This document shows positions 8,417-18,118 of a DNA stretch of 64,000 nt, in pieces. The stretch is from contig NZ_FOUK01000001.1 of NCBI RefSeq assembly GCF_900114845.1, positions 62,001-126,000 of the forward strand, read 5' to 3'. How positions within the stretch are numbered: the first letter of the stretch is position 1; the number at the start of each line of letters is the position of its first letter. Made by a program: the position numbers and the translations under genes. This DNA comes from Pimelobacter simplex. GTDB lineage: Bacteria > Actinomycetota > Actinomycetes > Propionibacteriales > Nocardioidaceae. The notes under the pieces were generated by a model that made no database searches, was not told the origin of the DNA, and worked only from the letters and a program-made list of their open reading frames with translations.

Positions 8417-8827
8417 TCACAGCTCCCGCAGCGCCCGCCGGCCGAGCCCCCGGTCGGCGAGCGGGCGCACCGCCAGCCGGACCAGCGCGAGGGCGTTGTC
8501 GTCGCCCGCGACCCGGTTCAGCTTGAGGACGCCGCAGGCCGTGCACTGGTGCACGAGCTGCCACTCGCCGTCCGGCCGTGTCGACAGGCTCACCGCGACC
8601 ATCCGGCCGCCGCACGGCGACGCCCGGTCGCCCGGCACCCGGCCGTCGACGTGACGACTGGCCAGGCAGCTGGGGCAGTGGTTGCGGTGCGCTGTGCCGG
8701 GCGCGACGACGGGCACCCCGAGCCGGCACCCGACGCAGCGGAAGGCGTCGCCGGACCCGGCGCCGGTGCGGTGGCGCACGTCCTTGCGCCGCTGGGTACG
8801 CCCTGGCGGCGTCCTCCTCCTCGGCAT
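8417..8827 (-). CDS. RNHCP-domain zinc-ribbon protein, copy 2
   Basis: 136 residues. The RNHCP signature is intact (TAHRNHCPSCLASRHVD), with a CVGC pair before it, a later cysteine (PCGGRM) and a second CTAC pair (VHQCTACGVLKLNRV), consistent with zinc binding. The basic N terminus (about 25 residues, RRRTPPGRTQRRK) could bind nucleic acid. AGGGGG lies 6 bases before the ATG. It begins 9 bases after its paralogue at 8837-9172, and the two share the C-terminal pattern L..VRLAVRPLA. No function is established for the family. Confidence 0.85.
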   Translation of the reverse strand: MPRRRTPPGRTQRRKDVRHRTGAGSGDAFRCVGCRLGVPVVAPGTAHRNHCPSCLASRHVDGRVPGDRASPCGGRMVAVSLSTRPDGEWQLVHQCTACGVLKLNRVAGDDNALALVRLAVRPLADRGLGRRALREL

Positions 8828-8836
8828 CGCCGCCCC

Positions 8837-9172
8837 CTACAGGGTGCTGAAGACGTCGAGGGGGAACGGTGGCTCCGCGAGCGGGCGCACGGCCAGCCGC
8901 ATCAGGATCAGCTGGTTGTCGTCCGGTGCGGTGGGGTGCAGCGCGAGCTCGCGGCAGCGCGTGCAGCGGTGCACGAGCGACCACGAGCCGTCCCGCTGGA
9001 CGGCGATCGACAGCGGCGCCATCCGGCCCTCGCAGTCGGACGGTCCGCCGTCGACGTGGTCGATCGTGTGCCGTGAGCTCAGGCAGCTGGGGCAGTGGTT
9101 GCGGCGTGCGTCGCCGGGCGCGAGCGTGACGACGACGAGGCCGCAACGCACGCAGGTGAAGGTGTCGGACAC
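8837..9172 (-). CDS. RNHCP-domain zinc-ribbon protein, copy 1
   Basis: 111 residues. Same fold as the next gene: CVRC, DARRNHCPSCLSSRHTID, a DCEGRM cysteine, CTRC, and the closing MRLAVRPLAEPPFPLDVFSTL. The GTG start at 9172 is supported by AAGGAG about 7 bases upstream. The tandem pair probably arose by duplication and is likely co-transcribed. The upstream region holds a possible 20-codon reading frame on the same strand (9247-9309). Confidence 0.85.
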   Translation of the reverse strand: MSDTFTCVRCGLVVVTLAPGDARRNHCPSCLSSRHTIDHVDGGPSDCEGRMAPLSIAVQRDGSWSLVHRCTRCRELALHPTAPDDNQLILMRLAVRPLAEPPFPLDVFSTL

Positions 9173-9475
9173 CCGGTTTCTCCTTGCTCCTTGGGATGAC
9201 AAAGCAGGAGCAGGCCGAGCGCGCCTCAGGCCGGCAGCGTCAGGAGCTACCGGTGCGGGTCGGGATTCCGAGCCACGCCTCGAGGCGTCCTCGGCACGAG
9301 CCGGGTCATGGGGCGACCGTAGCGGCGGACGGCGCCGCGGGGCCACCGGTTTATCCGGTGGCGCCGGTGACCAGCACCCCCGTACGCTGGGCCCATCATG
9401 CTGATCGACGCCTGACCCGGCCCACGTCCGCGGCACCAGCCCGGTGGGTCCCTCCGTCTCCGAAGGCGCCCCGTC
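9173..9475. promoter_or_regulatory. Divergent control region with possible ABC-F leader/attenuator
   Basis: This 303-base gap separates the RNHCP pair from the ABC-F gene. On the plus strand a hairpin (CCACCGG, 5-base loop, CCGGTGG; 9343-9361) is followed by a -10-like TACGCT (9383-9388). About 7 bases after the likely transcript start is a five-codon frame, ATG at 9398 and TGA at 9413-9415, encoding MLIDA. A GC-rich stretch able to form alternative pairings (GACCC with GGGTC) separates it from the ABC-F start. On the minus strand, ATG 9309 to TAG 9247 encodes a 20-residue Arg/Pro-rich frame with a TACGGT box six bases before it, possibly leaderless. Confidence 0.45.
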
Positions 9476-11119
<1,644 letters not shown>

Positions 11120-11128
11120 CGTGCGGGG

Positions 11129-11914
11129 GTGCGCGATCCGGGCGAGGGCGTCAGCCGTGGCGGGCTGATCGTCACCGGCGCGCGCCGCGACCGGATCCCC
11201 GCCGCCTACCGTGCGGTGCTCGACGACGCGGTCGCGCTGCTGGGGGACGGGCCCGGGGCGCCGTCGCTGTACGTCTACGGCTCGGTCGCCACCGGCCAGG
11301 CCGAGCCGGGGCGCTCGGACGTGGACCTGCTCACCGTCGGACTCCCTCGGGAGCGTGCCGCCGCGCTCGGTGCCGAGCTGAGCGACCGGTTCGCCGGGCT
11401 CGGCCGCGGGGTGGAGGTGGCGTGCCTCGGCGCGGAGGACCTCGCCGACGCGGGCGCGAGCGCGAGCGACGCGGCGTACGGCAACCGGGCGTTCCTGCGC
11501 CACTACTGCGTCCACCTCGCCGGACCGGACCCCGCTGCGGACCTCCCGCCCGTGCCCGCCGACCGACGCGCCGCCCGCGGCTTCAACGGCGACCTCGCCG
11601 CGCACCTCGCCGGCTGGCGCACGGCGCCCGAGGGACCCGAGCTCGCCCGGCGGATCAGCCGCAAGACGCTGCTCGCGCTGGCCGGGCTGGTCAGCATCCG
11701 CGAGCGCACCTGGACGACCGACCGCGCCACGGCCGCCGCGCGCTGGCCCCTCGCCGAGCCGGACGACGCACCGGCGGTCCGCGCCCTCGTCGCGGCCGCC
11801 GACCCGGCCGTGCTCCTCGCGCCGGACGGACCGGTCGAGCAGGTGCTCCGCCGCTTCGCCGCCGAGATCGGCCTCTGGGCAGAACCGAACCTGACCCCGG
11901 AGCATCACACCTGA
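11129..11914 (+). CDS. Nucleotidyltransferase-fold protein (aminoglycoside adenylyltransferase-like)
   Basis: 261 residues. The pol-beta nucleotidyltransferase motif is clear (YVYGSVATGQAEPGRSDVDLL, about 48-68: the GS and DxD elements). A mostly helical C-terminal half resembles that of small-molecule nucleotidyltransferases. It starts with GTG nine bases after the ABC-F stop, and the next gene starts one base after its own stop, so it probably belongs to an ABC-F-led operon. A resistance role (drug adenylylation) fits the neighbour but is not demonstrated; it could equally modify a metabolite. Confidence 0.7.
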   Translation: MRDPGEGVSRGGLIVTGARRDRIPAAYRAVLDDAVALLGDGPGAPSLYVYGSVATGQAEPGRSDVDLLTVGLPRERAAALGAELSDRFAGLGRGVEVACLGAEDLADAGASASDAAYGNRAFLRHYCVHLAGPDPAADLPPVPADRRAARGFNGDLAAHLAGWRTAPEGPELARRISRKTLLALAGLVSIRERTWTTDRATAAARWPLAEPDDAPAVRALVAAADPAVLLAPDGPVEQVLRRFAAEIGLWAEPNLTPEHHT

Positions 11915-11915
11915 C

Positions 11916-12920
11916 ATGAACCGGATCACCCTGGTCTCGCTCGTCACCGCCGCCGTCCTCGGGTCGGCCGGCGGGGTCGCGTACGCCGTCGGTGCAGGGG
12001 ACGACGCCCCGCGCGAGCACCGGGCCGCCGACCCGGCCGACCCGGCCGACCCGGTCGCCCCGGTCGCCCCGGTCGCCCCGGTCGCCCCGGTCGCCCCGGT
12101 CGCCCCGGTCGCCCCGGCCGGCCCGTTCTACTTCCTCCACGGCACGATCCACGACGGCGACGCCGAGGTCGCGGTCCCCGGCGTCGACGCCGACCTGGTC
12201 CTCTCGCTCGAGCGCGCGCGGGGCGGCTACCTGGTCGTCTACTACGGCGACCACGAGGACCAGCAGACCGGCGTCTACGTCACCCCCGGCGGCGCGACGT
12301 GGAAGGTGGGTCCGCTCGTCGGTCCCTGGCACGTCGACCCGGCCGGCGAGCGCGTGGCGTACGGCGACGGCCGCGGCGGGTGGCAGGTCGCCGTCCTCGC
12401 CGACCGGACGACGCACCCGCTGGGGGCCGCCGATCCGTGGACCCCGCGCCAGCTGGGGGAGCCGGGTGGGGAGCCGCGCTACGTCTCGGACGACGGTCGC
12501 TACGCCGTCGAGAGCCGTCCGAATCCCGCGACCGGACCGGCCACGCCGGTCGGCGGGTGCCTCACCGGGGGCGCGCTCGCCGACACCGGCTCGTGGTGGG
12601 CCGAGTGCTCGACCGGGACGGCGTCGCGGGCGCCGTACTCGCCGTCGGGGACGCTGCTCCTCACCGAGACCGCGGTGGGCGACGGGCCGCCGCCGTCGGC
12701 GCTGCAGGTCCGCGACCCGGCGACGGGCCGGGTGACCGGGCGGATCGACCCGGGCGGGTACCGGTCGGGTGCGGCGTGGGGCGGCGACGACACGGTCGTC
12801 TACACGGTCACCGGGCGCGACGACACCGACAAGATCGCGTTGAGCCGGTGCGTCGTGGCGACCGGCGACTGCACGACGCAGGTCGAGGCCGAGGGCAACC
12901 TCGTGCTCGGGAGCGGCTGA
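11916..12920 (+). CDS. Secreted hypothetical protein with VAP-repeat linker
   Basis: 334 residues. An N-terminal hydrophobic segment (about 5-26) acts as signal or anchor. A Pro/Ala-rich spacer contains seven perfect VAP repeats encoded by a 9-bp tandem repeat. The remainder (FLHGTIHDGDAEVAVPG onward) is rich in short beta strands and Gly/Asp turns, like a beta-propeller. Four cysteines near the C terminus may pair outside the cell. It is a paralogue of the next gene, sharing HDGD and the closing VATGDCTTQ/LGGSCTTQ motif. No known function. Confidence 0.7.
   Translation: MNRITLVSLVTAAVLGSAGGVAYAVGAGDDAPREHRAADPADPADPVAPVAPVAPVAPVAPVAPVAPAGPFYFLHGTIHDGDAEVAVPGVDADLVLSLERARGGYLVVYYGDHEDQQTGVYVTPGGATWKVGPLVGPWHVDPAGERVAYGDGRGGWQVAVLADRTTHPLGAADPWTPRQLGEPGGEPRYVSDDGRYAVESRPNPATGPATPVGGCLTGGALADTGSWWAECSTGTASRAPYSPSGTLLLTETAVGDGPPPSALQVRDPATGRVTGRIDPGGYRSGAAWGGDDTVVYTVTGRDDTDKIALSRCVVATGDCTTQVEAEGNLVLGSG
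12054..12116 (+). repeat. 9-bp tandem repeat, seven copies
   Basis: Seven perfect copies of GTCGCCCCG encode (VAP)7 in the linker of the secreted protein at 11916-12920. Because the unit is a multiple of three, copy-number change would lengthen or shorten the linker without a frameshift. Confidence 0.95.
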
Positions 12921-13945
12921 TGGACCGCCGGATGCTGGCCGCGGTCGCCGTCGCCGCGATCGTCGGCACCGTCGGGGGTGTCGGCGTCGCGCTCGAGCCC
13001 GGCGGCTCCACGCCGGCCGCGCACCCGCCGGCGGGACAGCAGCGCGAGCAGGCGGCGCCGGGACCGTTGTGGATGACGTCCAGCGAGCTGCACGACGGCG
13101 ACACCGTCGTCCCGCTCTCCGGCGTCGCGTTCGTGACGGGCGTCGAGCGGGTCGGCGACCACTGGATCGTCCAGGACGTGCCCAGCACCCCGGACTCGTC
13201 GCCGCGCGTGCTACGCGTCGACCGGGACGGCGACGTGGTGGTGCTGGCCGACGTCCGCGGGCACGGCGACATCAGCGACGACGGCACCCAGCACGTCGGC
13301 CTGGGTCCGGACGCCACCGGCTACGAGATCACCGACCTCACGACGGGGACGGCGACCCGGGTGCCGCCGGCGCCCGATCCCGGCGACCCCGAGGGGACCG
13401 CGCTCTTCGACGGCGAGGACGTCGTCACCGGCTGGTCGCCGAGCGGCACGACGTACTACCGCTCCACGCCCACGGGCACCTACCAGGAGGTCGTGGCCCG
13501 CAACGTCATCGACGGGCGGTTCTCCCCCGACCGCTCGACGTACGCCGGCCTGCGGGTCGGCATCGGTCCGGACTGCGTGATCGGCGGCCCCGCCGGCGAC
13601 GACGACACGGCGCCGTGGAAGCAGTGCCCCGGTGGTCTCGGCAGCGCGTCGCCGTACGCGCCTGACGGGAAGCGGCTCGTCGTCATCGGCCACGACGGAA
13701 CCGGCGAGGCGCTCCCCACGTGGGCGAAGGTCCTCGACGCCACGACCGGTGAGCAGGTCGCCGAGGTGCCGCTGCCCGACGACGTCTTCGACGTCGCGAT
13801 GCTGGCGGACGACGAGCTCGTCGTGCTCAGCGTGTCCGGTCCGGACGGCGCGCAGACGACGACCGTCCGCACCTGCGACCTCGGCGGGAGCTGCACCACG
13901 CAAGGCAGCGCCCGGGGTGTCGCGGTCCTCGGCGGCTCGCGCTGA
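12920..13945 (+). CDS. Secreted hypothetical protein, paralogue of the upstream gene
   Basis: 341 residues. The ATG shares one base with the TGA of the previous gene (TGATG), so the pair is translationally linked. It has an N-terminal signal/anchor helix (about 5-25), a short Pro/Ala/Gln linker, then a domain opening with SSELHDGDTVVPLSGV that parallels HGTIHDGDAEVAVPG of the neighbour. Beta-strand-rich repeats (GWSPSGTTYY, YAPDGKRLVV) resemble WD40/TolB-like propeller blades. It ends TCDLGGSCTTQ, again like its partner. Probably exported or membrane-anchored; role unknown. Confidence 0.7.
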   Translation: MDRRMLAAVAVAAIVGTVGGVGVALEPGGSTPAAHPPAGQQREQAAPGPLWMTSSELHDGDTVVPLSGVAFVTGVERVGDHWIVQDVPSTPDSSPRVLRVDRDGDVVVLADVRGHGDISDDGTQHVGLGPDATGYEITDLTTGTATRVPPAPDPGDPEGTALFDGEDVVTGWSPSGTTYYRSTPTGTYQEVVARNVIDGRFSPDRSTYAGLRVGIGPDCVIGGPAGDDDTAPWKQCPGGLGSASPYAPDGKRLVVIGHDGTGEALPTWAKVLDATTGEQVAEVPLPDDVFDVAMLADDELVVLSVSGPDGAQTTTVRTCDLGGSCTTQGSARGVAVLGGSR

Positions 13946-13960
13946 GCGCCTCCGCGGGGC

Positions 13961-14512
13961 TCAGCCCTCGTCGACCCGCAGCAGCGGCCGGACCGCCTGG
14001 CGGGCGTGGTGGATCCGCGACTTGATGGTGCCGAGCGGGGCGTCGAGCAGCTGCGCGATCTCGTTGTAGTCGAGCTCCTGGATGTCGCGCAGCACCAGCG
14101 GCTCGACCAGCTCGGGCCGGGTCGAGGCGAGCACCTCGAGCGCCTCGAGCAGGTCGAGCCGGCTGCCGGCGATGACGCTCGTGGTGCGCGGGTCGGCGGC
14201 GACGGGCATCTCGTCGACGCTGTGCTCGGCCGCGCGGCGCTTGAGGGAGCGGTAGGTGGTGCGGGCGCTGTTGGACGCGACCGCGTGCAGCCACGTGGTG
14301 AAGCGGCTGCGCCCGGCGAACGTGCCGATCTTGGTGGCGACCAGGAGCAGGGCGTCCTGGGTGGCCTCCTCGGCGTCCTGGGGGTGCAGCAGCATCCGCC
14401 CGCAGATCCGGCGGACCCGCGGCTGGATGGCGGCGAGCAGGTCGTCGAGCGCCGTGCGGTCGCCGGCGGCCGCGCGCAGCGCGAGATCGTCGAGATCGAT
14501 CGGCTCGTCCAT
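13961..14512 (-). CDS. ECF-type RNA polymerase sigma factor
   Basis: 183 residues. Region 2 is recognisable (PRVRRICGRMLLHPQDAEEATQDALLLVATKIGTFAGRSRFTTWLHAVASNSA), as is region 4 (PELVEPLVLRDIQELDYNEIAQLLDAPLGTIKSRIHHARQAVRPLL). GGGAGG lies 6 bases before the ATG. No anti-sigma gene follows. The divergent neighbour is a Ser/Thr kinase, which could regulate this sigma factor by phosphorylation, as proposed for sigma/kinase pairs elsewhere. That link is inference. Confidence 0.9.
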   Translation of the reverse strand: MDEPIDLDDLALRAAAGDRTALDDLLAAIQPRVRRICGRMLLHPQDAEEATQDALLLVATKIGTFAGRSRFTTWLHAVASNSARTTYRSLKRRAAEHSVDEMPVAADPRTTSVIAGSRLDLLEALEVLASTRPELVEPLVLRDIQELDYNEIAQLLDAPLGTIKSRIHHARQAVRPLLRVDEG

Positions 14513-14560
14513 GGCCTGCCTCCCCGAGTGACTCCGGACCTCTCGGGCACAATACGCACC

Positions 14561-16123
14561 GTGTCCCTGCCGGAACGACTCGGGAGGCTCCGCCGCGTCG
14601 ACCGGATCGGAGCCGGTGGTTTCGCGACCGTCTGGCTCTACCACGACGACGAGCTGGACTCGCCCGTCGCGGTCAAGGCGCTCGCCGACAACTGGGCGCA
14701 GCGCACCGACGTCTGCGACCGCTTCCTCGAGGAGGCGCGGATCCTGCGCCGGGCCGACAGCGACCACGTCGTCCGGGTCTACGACATCGGCGCGGTCGAC
14801 GGGACGCCGTACTTCGTGATGTCGTACGCCGACCGCGGCTCGCTCGCCGACCTGCTCGCCGACGGCCCGGTCGCGCCGGAGCGGATGGTCGACCTGCTCA
14901 GCCAGGCCGGCGACGGCATCGCGGTGCTGCACCGGCACGGGATCATCCACCGCGACATCAAGCCGCAGAACCTGCTGCTGCGCTCCACGCCCGACGGCGG
15001 CGAGCGGGTCCTCGTCGCCGACCTCGGCGTCGCCAAGGCGATGCTCCACGCGAGCGGGCTGACCCAGGTCGTCGGCACCCCCAGCTACATGGCGCCCGAG
15101 CAGGCGACCGGGATCGGCCTCGACCTGCGCGCCGACGTCCACGCCCTCGGTGCGGTCGGCTACCACCTGCTCACCGGCCGCCTCGTCCGTGAGGGCGGGA
15201 TCGGTGCGCTCGCCACCCCCGAGCTGCCGCCGGCGCCCTCGCGGGTGGCGGACGTCCCCTCCACCTACGACGGGCCGCTGCTCCGGGCACTCCAGCTCGA
15301 GCCCGGCGACCGCTGGCCCGACGTGCCGTCGTTCGTGGCCGGGCTGCGCGGCGCGAGCGAGGCCACGACGGTGGCGCTGGGCGGACCGCCGCCGCCTCCG
15401 CCCCTGCCGGCGCCGTCGCCGGCCCGGGGCGCCGGGTGGCTCCGCCCCCTGCTGCTGGCGCTCCTGGTGCTCGTGGTGACCTTCGCGATCGCCTTCGGGG
15501 TCACCCGGGTCGTCCGCGGCGACGACGGAGGTGGCTCGTCGGGGCAGCCGACCGGTGAGCCGTCGGGTGAGCCGTCGGGCAGCTCGTCGCCGGCTGCCGA
15601 CATCACCTACGCGCCGCTGGTGCTCGACGCGAAGCAGCGCTACGACACCCACGAGGTCCGGCTGAACGGCGTCGTGTGGAGCTACCCGGTGCCGCGCGGC
15701 TGGGCCGCCTACGCGATCAGCGCCGACGGCAGCGATGCCGACCTCCTGCCGGACGAGCAGGTCGACCAACGCGCCCAGGTCCGGTGGCGGCCCGCGGACG
15801 AGCCGCTGCGCGGCGGGTACAGCCTGCGGGCGCGGGTCCTCGACACGAAGAACACGATGGCCGAGCAGATCGCGCAGAAGGTCGGCGAGCTCAAGGCGTC
15901 GCCGGACCTCAGGGACGTGGACGTCTACCAGCAGACCCACGAGGCGGTGTACTTCACCTTCCGCGACAAGGAGGGCCGGCTGCGCAACAACTACTTCCGG
16001 TGGCGCGAGGGCGACCAGGGCACGGTGTCCCTGGAGGTCTCCGTGACCGGCCGGGCCGGCGACAAGCCCGGACTCACCGCGCTGCTCGACCAGGTCGCCG
16101 GCGAGGCCGTGCTCAACCCGTGA
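14561..16123 (+). CDS. Membrane Ser/Thr protein kinase (Hanks type)
   Basis: 520 residues from a GTG start. The kinase domain (1-270) has glycine loop GAGGFATV, lysine VAVK (K39), catalytic HRDIKPQN (130-137), DLG in place of DFG (154-156) and APE (178-180). A Pro-rich juxtamembrane segment leads to one transmembrane helix (about 294-316). An extracellular Gly/Ser/Pro linker and a 180-residue sensor-like domain follow (QRYDTHEVRLNGVVWSYPVPRGW and on). No PASTA repeats are seen. The start lacks a clear ribosome-binding site and may be leaderless. It overlaps the convergent monooxygenase gene by 11 bases. Confidence 0.9.
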   Translation: MSLPERLGRLRRVDRIGAGGFATVWLYHDDELDSPVAVKALADNWAQRTDVCDRFLEEARILRRADSDHVVRVYDIGAVDGTPYFVMSYADRGSLADLLADGPVAPERMVDLLSQAGDGIAVLHRHGIIHRDIKPQNLLLRSTPDGGERVLVADLGVAKAMLHASGLTQVVGTPSYMAPEQATGIGLDLRADVHALGAVGYHLLTGRLVREGGIGALATPELPPAPSRVADVPSTYDGPLLRALQLEPGDRWPDVPSFVAGLRGASEATTVALGGPPPPPPLPAPSPARGAGWLRPLLLALLVLVVTFAIAFGVTRVVRGDDGGGSSGQPTGEPSGEPSGSSSPAADITYAPLVLDAKQRYDTHEVRLNGVVWSYPVPRGWAAYAISADGSDADLLPDEQVDQRAQVRWRPADEPLRGGYSLRARVLDTKNTMAEQIAQKVGELKASPDLRDVDVYQQTHEAVYFTFRDKEGRLRNNYFRWREGDQGTVSLEVSVTGRAGDKPGLTALLDQVAGEAVLNP

Positions 16124-17624
16124 AGGCGTAGGCGTCGAGCGGGAAGCGCCGCGCGGCCCACATCGTCTCGAGCGTCGTCGCGGCGCGGAACGGCACGTCG
16201 CCGTTGGCGTCGAAGTAGTAGCTGTTGGCCTGACCGCACGAGTCCTGGAAGAACACCTGGTGCCGGCGCCGTCCCAGGGCGCTCGCGAAGTAGGCCGCAT
16301 TCGCCTCGGGCGTCACCTCGACCCGGGTCGCGCCGACCTTGCGCGCCTGGCGCAGGGCCCGCACGATGTGGGCGCTCTGCGTCTCGATCAGGTTGAAGTA
16401 CGACGAGCCGTTGTAGCCGTACGGCCCCAGGATCGTGAAGAAGTTGGGGAACTGCGGCACGCTCACGCCCTGGTAGGCCTGGAAGCGGTTCTCCTCCCAC
16501 CACTTCTCCAGGTCCGCGCCGCCGGCCCCGCGCACGGTGAACGGCGGCATGTTGCCCTTCTCGAAGACCTTGAAGCCGGTCGCCAGCACGAGGACGTCGG
16601 CGTCGTGCTCGACCCCCTCGGCCGTGCGGACGCCGCCCGGCGTGATCGTGGCGATGCCCGCGGTCTCGAGCGTCACGTTCGCCCGGTTGAACGTCGGCAG
16701 GTAGGCGTTGGAGAAGCTGGGCCGCTTGCACCCCAGCGCGTACGACGGCGTCAGCGCCGCGCGGACGGCGGGATCGCGCACCGCCTGGCGCAGGTAGGCG
16801 TGCCCGATCCGCTCGCCCACGGCCGCGACGGGGACCAGGCCCGCGAAGTGGGCGGCGACCGGGAACGTCGCCTCGACGAACGCCTGGCTCGCCAGCCGGG
16901 TGGCCCGCCGGGCGCCGGGGACGGCGCGCAGCGCGGTGCGCGCCAGGCCGGGCAGGGGGGAGTCGGGCTTGGGCAGGCACCAGATCGGCGTCCGCTGGAA
17001 GACGGTCAGGTGCGCGGCCTGCCGCGCCACGTGGGGGATCGCCTGGACGGCCGAGGCGCCGGTGCCGATCACCGCGACCCGGCGGCCGGTCAGGTCGACG
17101 GAGTGGTCCCAGCGCGCGGTGTGCATGACCGTGCCGGCGAAGTCGGCCAGACCGTCGATCTCGGGCAGCTTCGGCTGGGTGAGGACGCCGGTCGCGCTGA
17201 CCACGTGCCGGGCCGTGATCGCGGCCCCGTCGGCGAGGTCGAGCCGCCACAGGTGGGCGTCGTCGTCGAAGGTCGCGGCGGTGACGGTGGTGCGGAGCCG
17301 CGTGCGGCGGCGGACGTCGTACTTGTCGGCGCAGTGCTCGGCGTACGCCTTGAGCTCGCGTCCCGGCGCGTAGACCCGCGACCAGCCGGCGACCTGCTCG
17401 AACGAGAACTGGTAGCTGAACGACGGGATGTCGACGGCGACCCCCGGATAGGTGTTCCAGTGCCACGCGCCACCGAGGCCGTCGCCGGCCTCGAGCAGCA
17501 GGTAGTCGGCGAAGCCCGCCCGGGAGAGCAGGATCGCGGCACCGATGCCGGAGAAGCCGCCGCCGATGATGACGACCTCGTGGTCGGGCTGGTCGGGCTG
17601 GTCGGGCTGGGGGAGCACGGTCAT
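16113..17624 (-). CDS. Flavin-dependent Baeyer-Villiger-type monooxygenase
   Basis: 503 residues. FAD-binding GGGFSGIG (21-28) and NADP-binding GTGASAVQ are intact. The type I Baeyer-Villiger fingerprint FxGxxxHxxxW is visible as FAGTVMHTARW. The C-terminal half has the conserved LATGFKVFEKGN block. The N terminus has a DQP-type repeat (PDQPDQPD). It is the last gene of a five-gene operon and its ATG overlaps the previous stop (ATGA). By gene content the cluster recalls the M. tuberculosis mymA operon (monooxygenase, lipase-like hydrolase, SDR), implicated there in lipid/envelope metabolism. Substrate unknown. Confidence 0.88.
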   Translation of the reverse strand: MTVLPQPDQPDQPDHEVVIIGGGFSGIGAAILLSRAGFADYLLLEAGDGLGGAWHWNTYPGVAVDIPSFSYQFSFEQVAGWSRVYAPGRELKAYAEHCADKYDVRRRTRLRTTVTAATFDDDAHLWRLDLADGAAITARHVVSATGVLTQPKLPEIDGLADFAGTVMHTARWDHSVDLTGRRVAVIGTGASAVQAIPHVARQAAHLTVFQRTPIWCLPKPDSPLPGLARTALRAVPGARRATRLASQAFVEATFPVAAHFAGLVPVAAVGERIGHAYLRQAVRDPAVRAALTPSYALGCKRPSFSNAYLPTFNRANVTLETAGIATITPGGVRTAEGVEHDADVLVLATGFKVFEKGNMPPFTVRGAGGADLEKWWEENRFQAYQGVSVPQFPNFFTILGPYGYNGSSYFNLIETQSAHIVRALRQARKVGATRVEVTPEANAAYFASALGRRRHQVFFQDSCGQANSYYFDANGDVPFRAATTLETMWAARRFPLDAYAFTG

Positions 17625-18118
17625 GCGCAGAGGTCCTCTCGCTGGGCGGCGGACTCGCCGAGGATGATGCAGTCGACGTGGTGCTCGATGCCTTCGGCGC
17701 TGCGGACCCCACCTGGCACGAGCGCGTAGACGGGCCACGAGATGAGCGTGCAGTGGGGCTCCTGGAGGGCCGCGTAGTAGCGGCCGTCGACCCGCGGGCG
17801 GTGCCGGTTGAAGCGGGCGTCGGGCGTGAGCCGCCGGCGGGTCCACGGGTCGCGGACCTGGAGCCGCAGGCTGAGCCGGGCCGCCGGCCGGGCCAGCACG
17901 CGCGGCAGCGGCAGGGGGAGCGGGAGCAGCCAGTCCGGCTCCTCCTGGAAGACCTTGACCTGGCGCGCCGTCCGCACCACCTCGGGGACGATCACCGCCG
18001 CCTCACGGCCGGGGGCGATCACGGCGACGCTCCGGCCGGTGAACGCGCGGCCTCGCCAGGCGGTGCCGCAGAGCACCTCGCCCCGGAAGCCGGAGGTCGA
18101 GCCTGTCGAGACCGTCAT
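17621..18118 (-). CDS. Truncated flavin monooxygenase-like protein (possibly decayed)
   Basis: 165 residues, intact frame. The middle and end align by eye with the adjacent monooxygenase: FTGRSVAVIAPGREAAVIVPEV at the position of its NADP site, a VKVFQEEPDWLLPLP segment like its TVFQRTPIWCLPKP, and VPGGVRSAEGIEHHVDCIIL like TPGGVRTAEGVEHDADVLVL. Both dinucleotide-binding glycine motifs are absent or degenerate, so catalysis is unlikely. Its start and stop overlap both neighbours by four bases (ATGA), so translation appears maintained. It could be a decaying duplicate or a non-catalytic partner. Confidence 0.65.
   Translation of the reverse strand: MTVSTGSTSGFRGEVLCGTAWRGRAFTGRSVAVIAPGREAAVIVPEVVRTARQVKVFQEEPDWLLPLPLPLPRVLARPAARLSLRLQVRDPWTRRRLTPDARFNRHRPRVDGRYYAALQEPHCTLISWPVYALVPGGVRSAEGIEHHVDCIILGESAAQREDLCA

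Noticed and set aside
14561..16123. Kinase judged inactive because of DLG in place of DFG
   Set aside because: The metal-binding Asp is kept and the other catalytic residues (K39, HRD, APE) are intact, so activity is likely.
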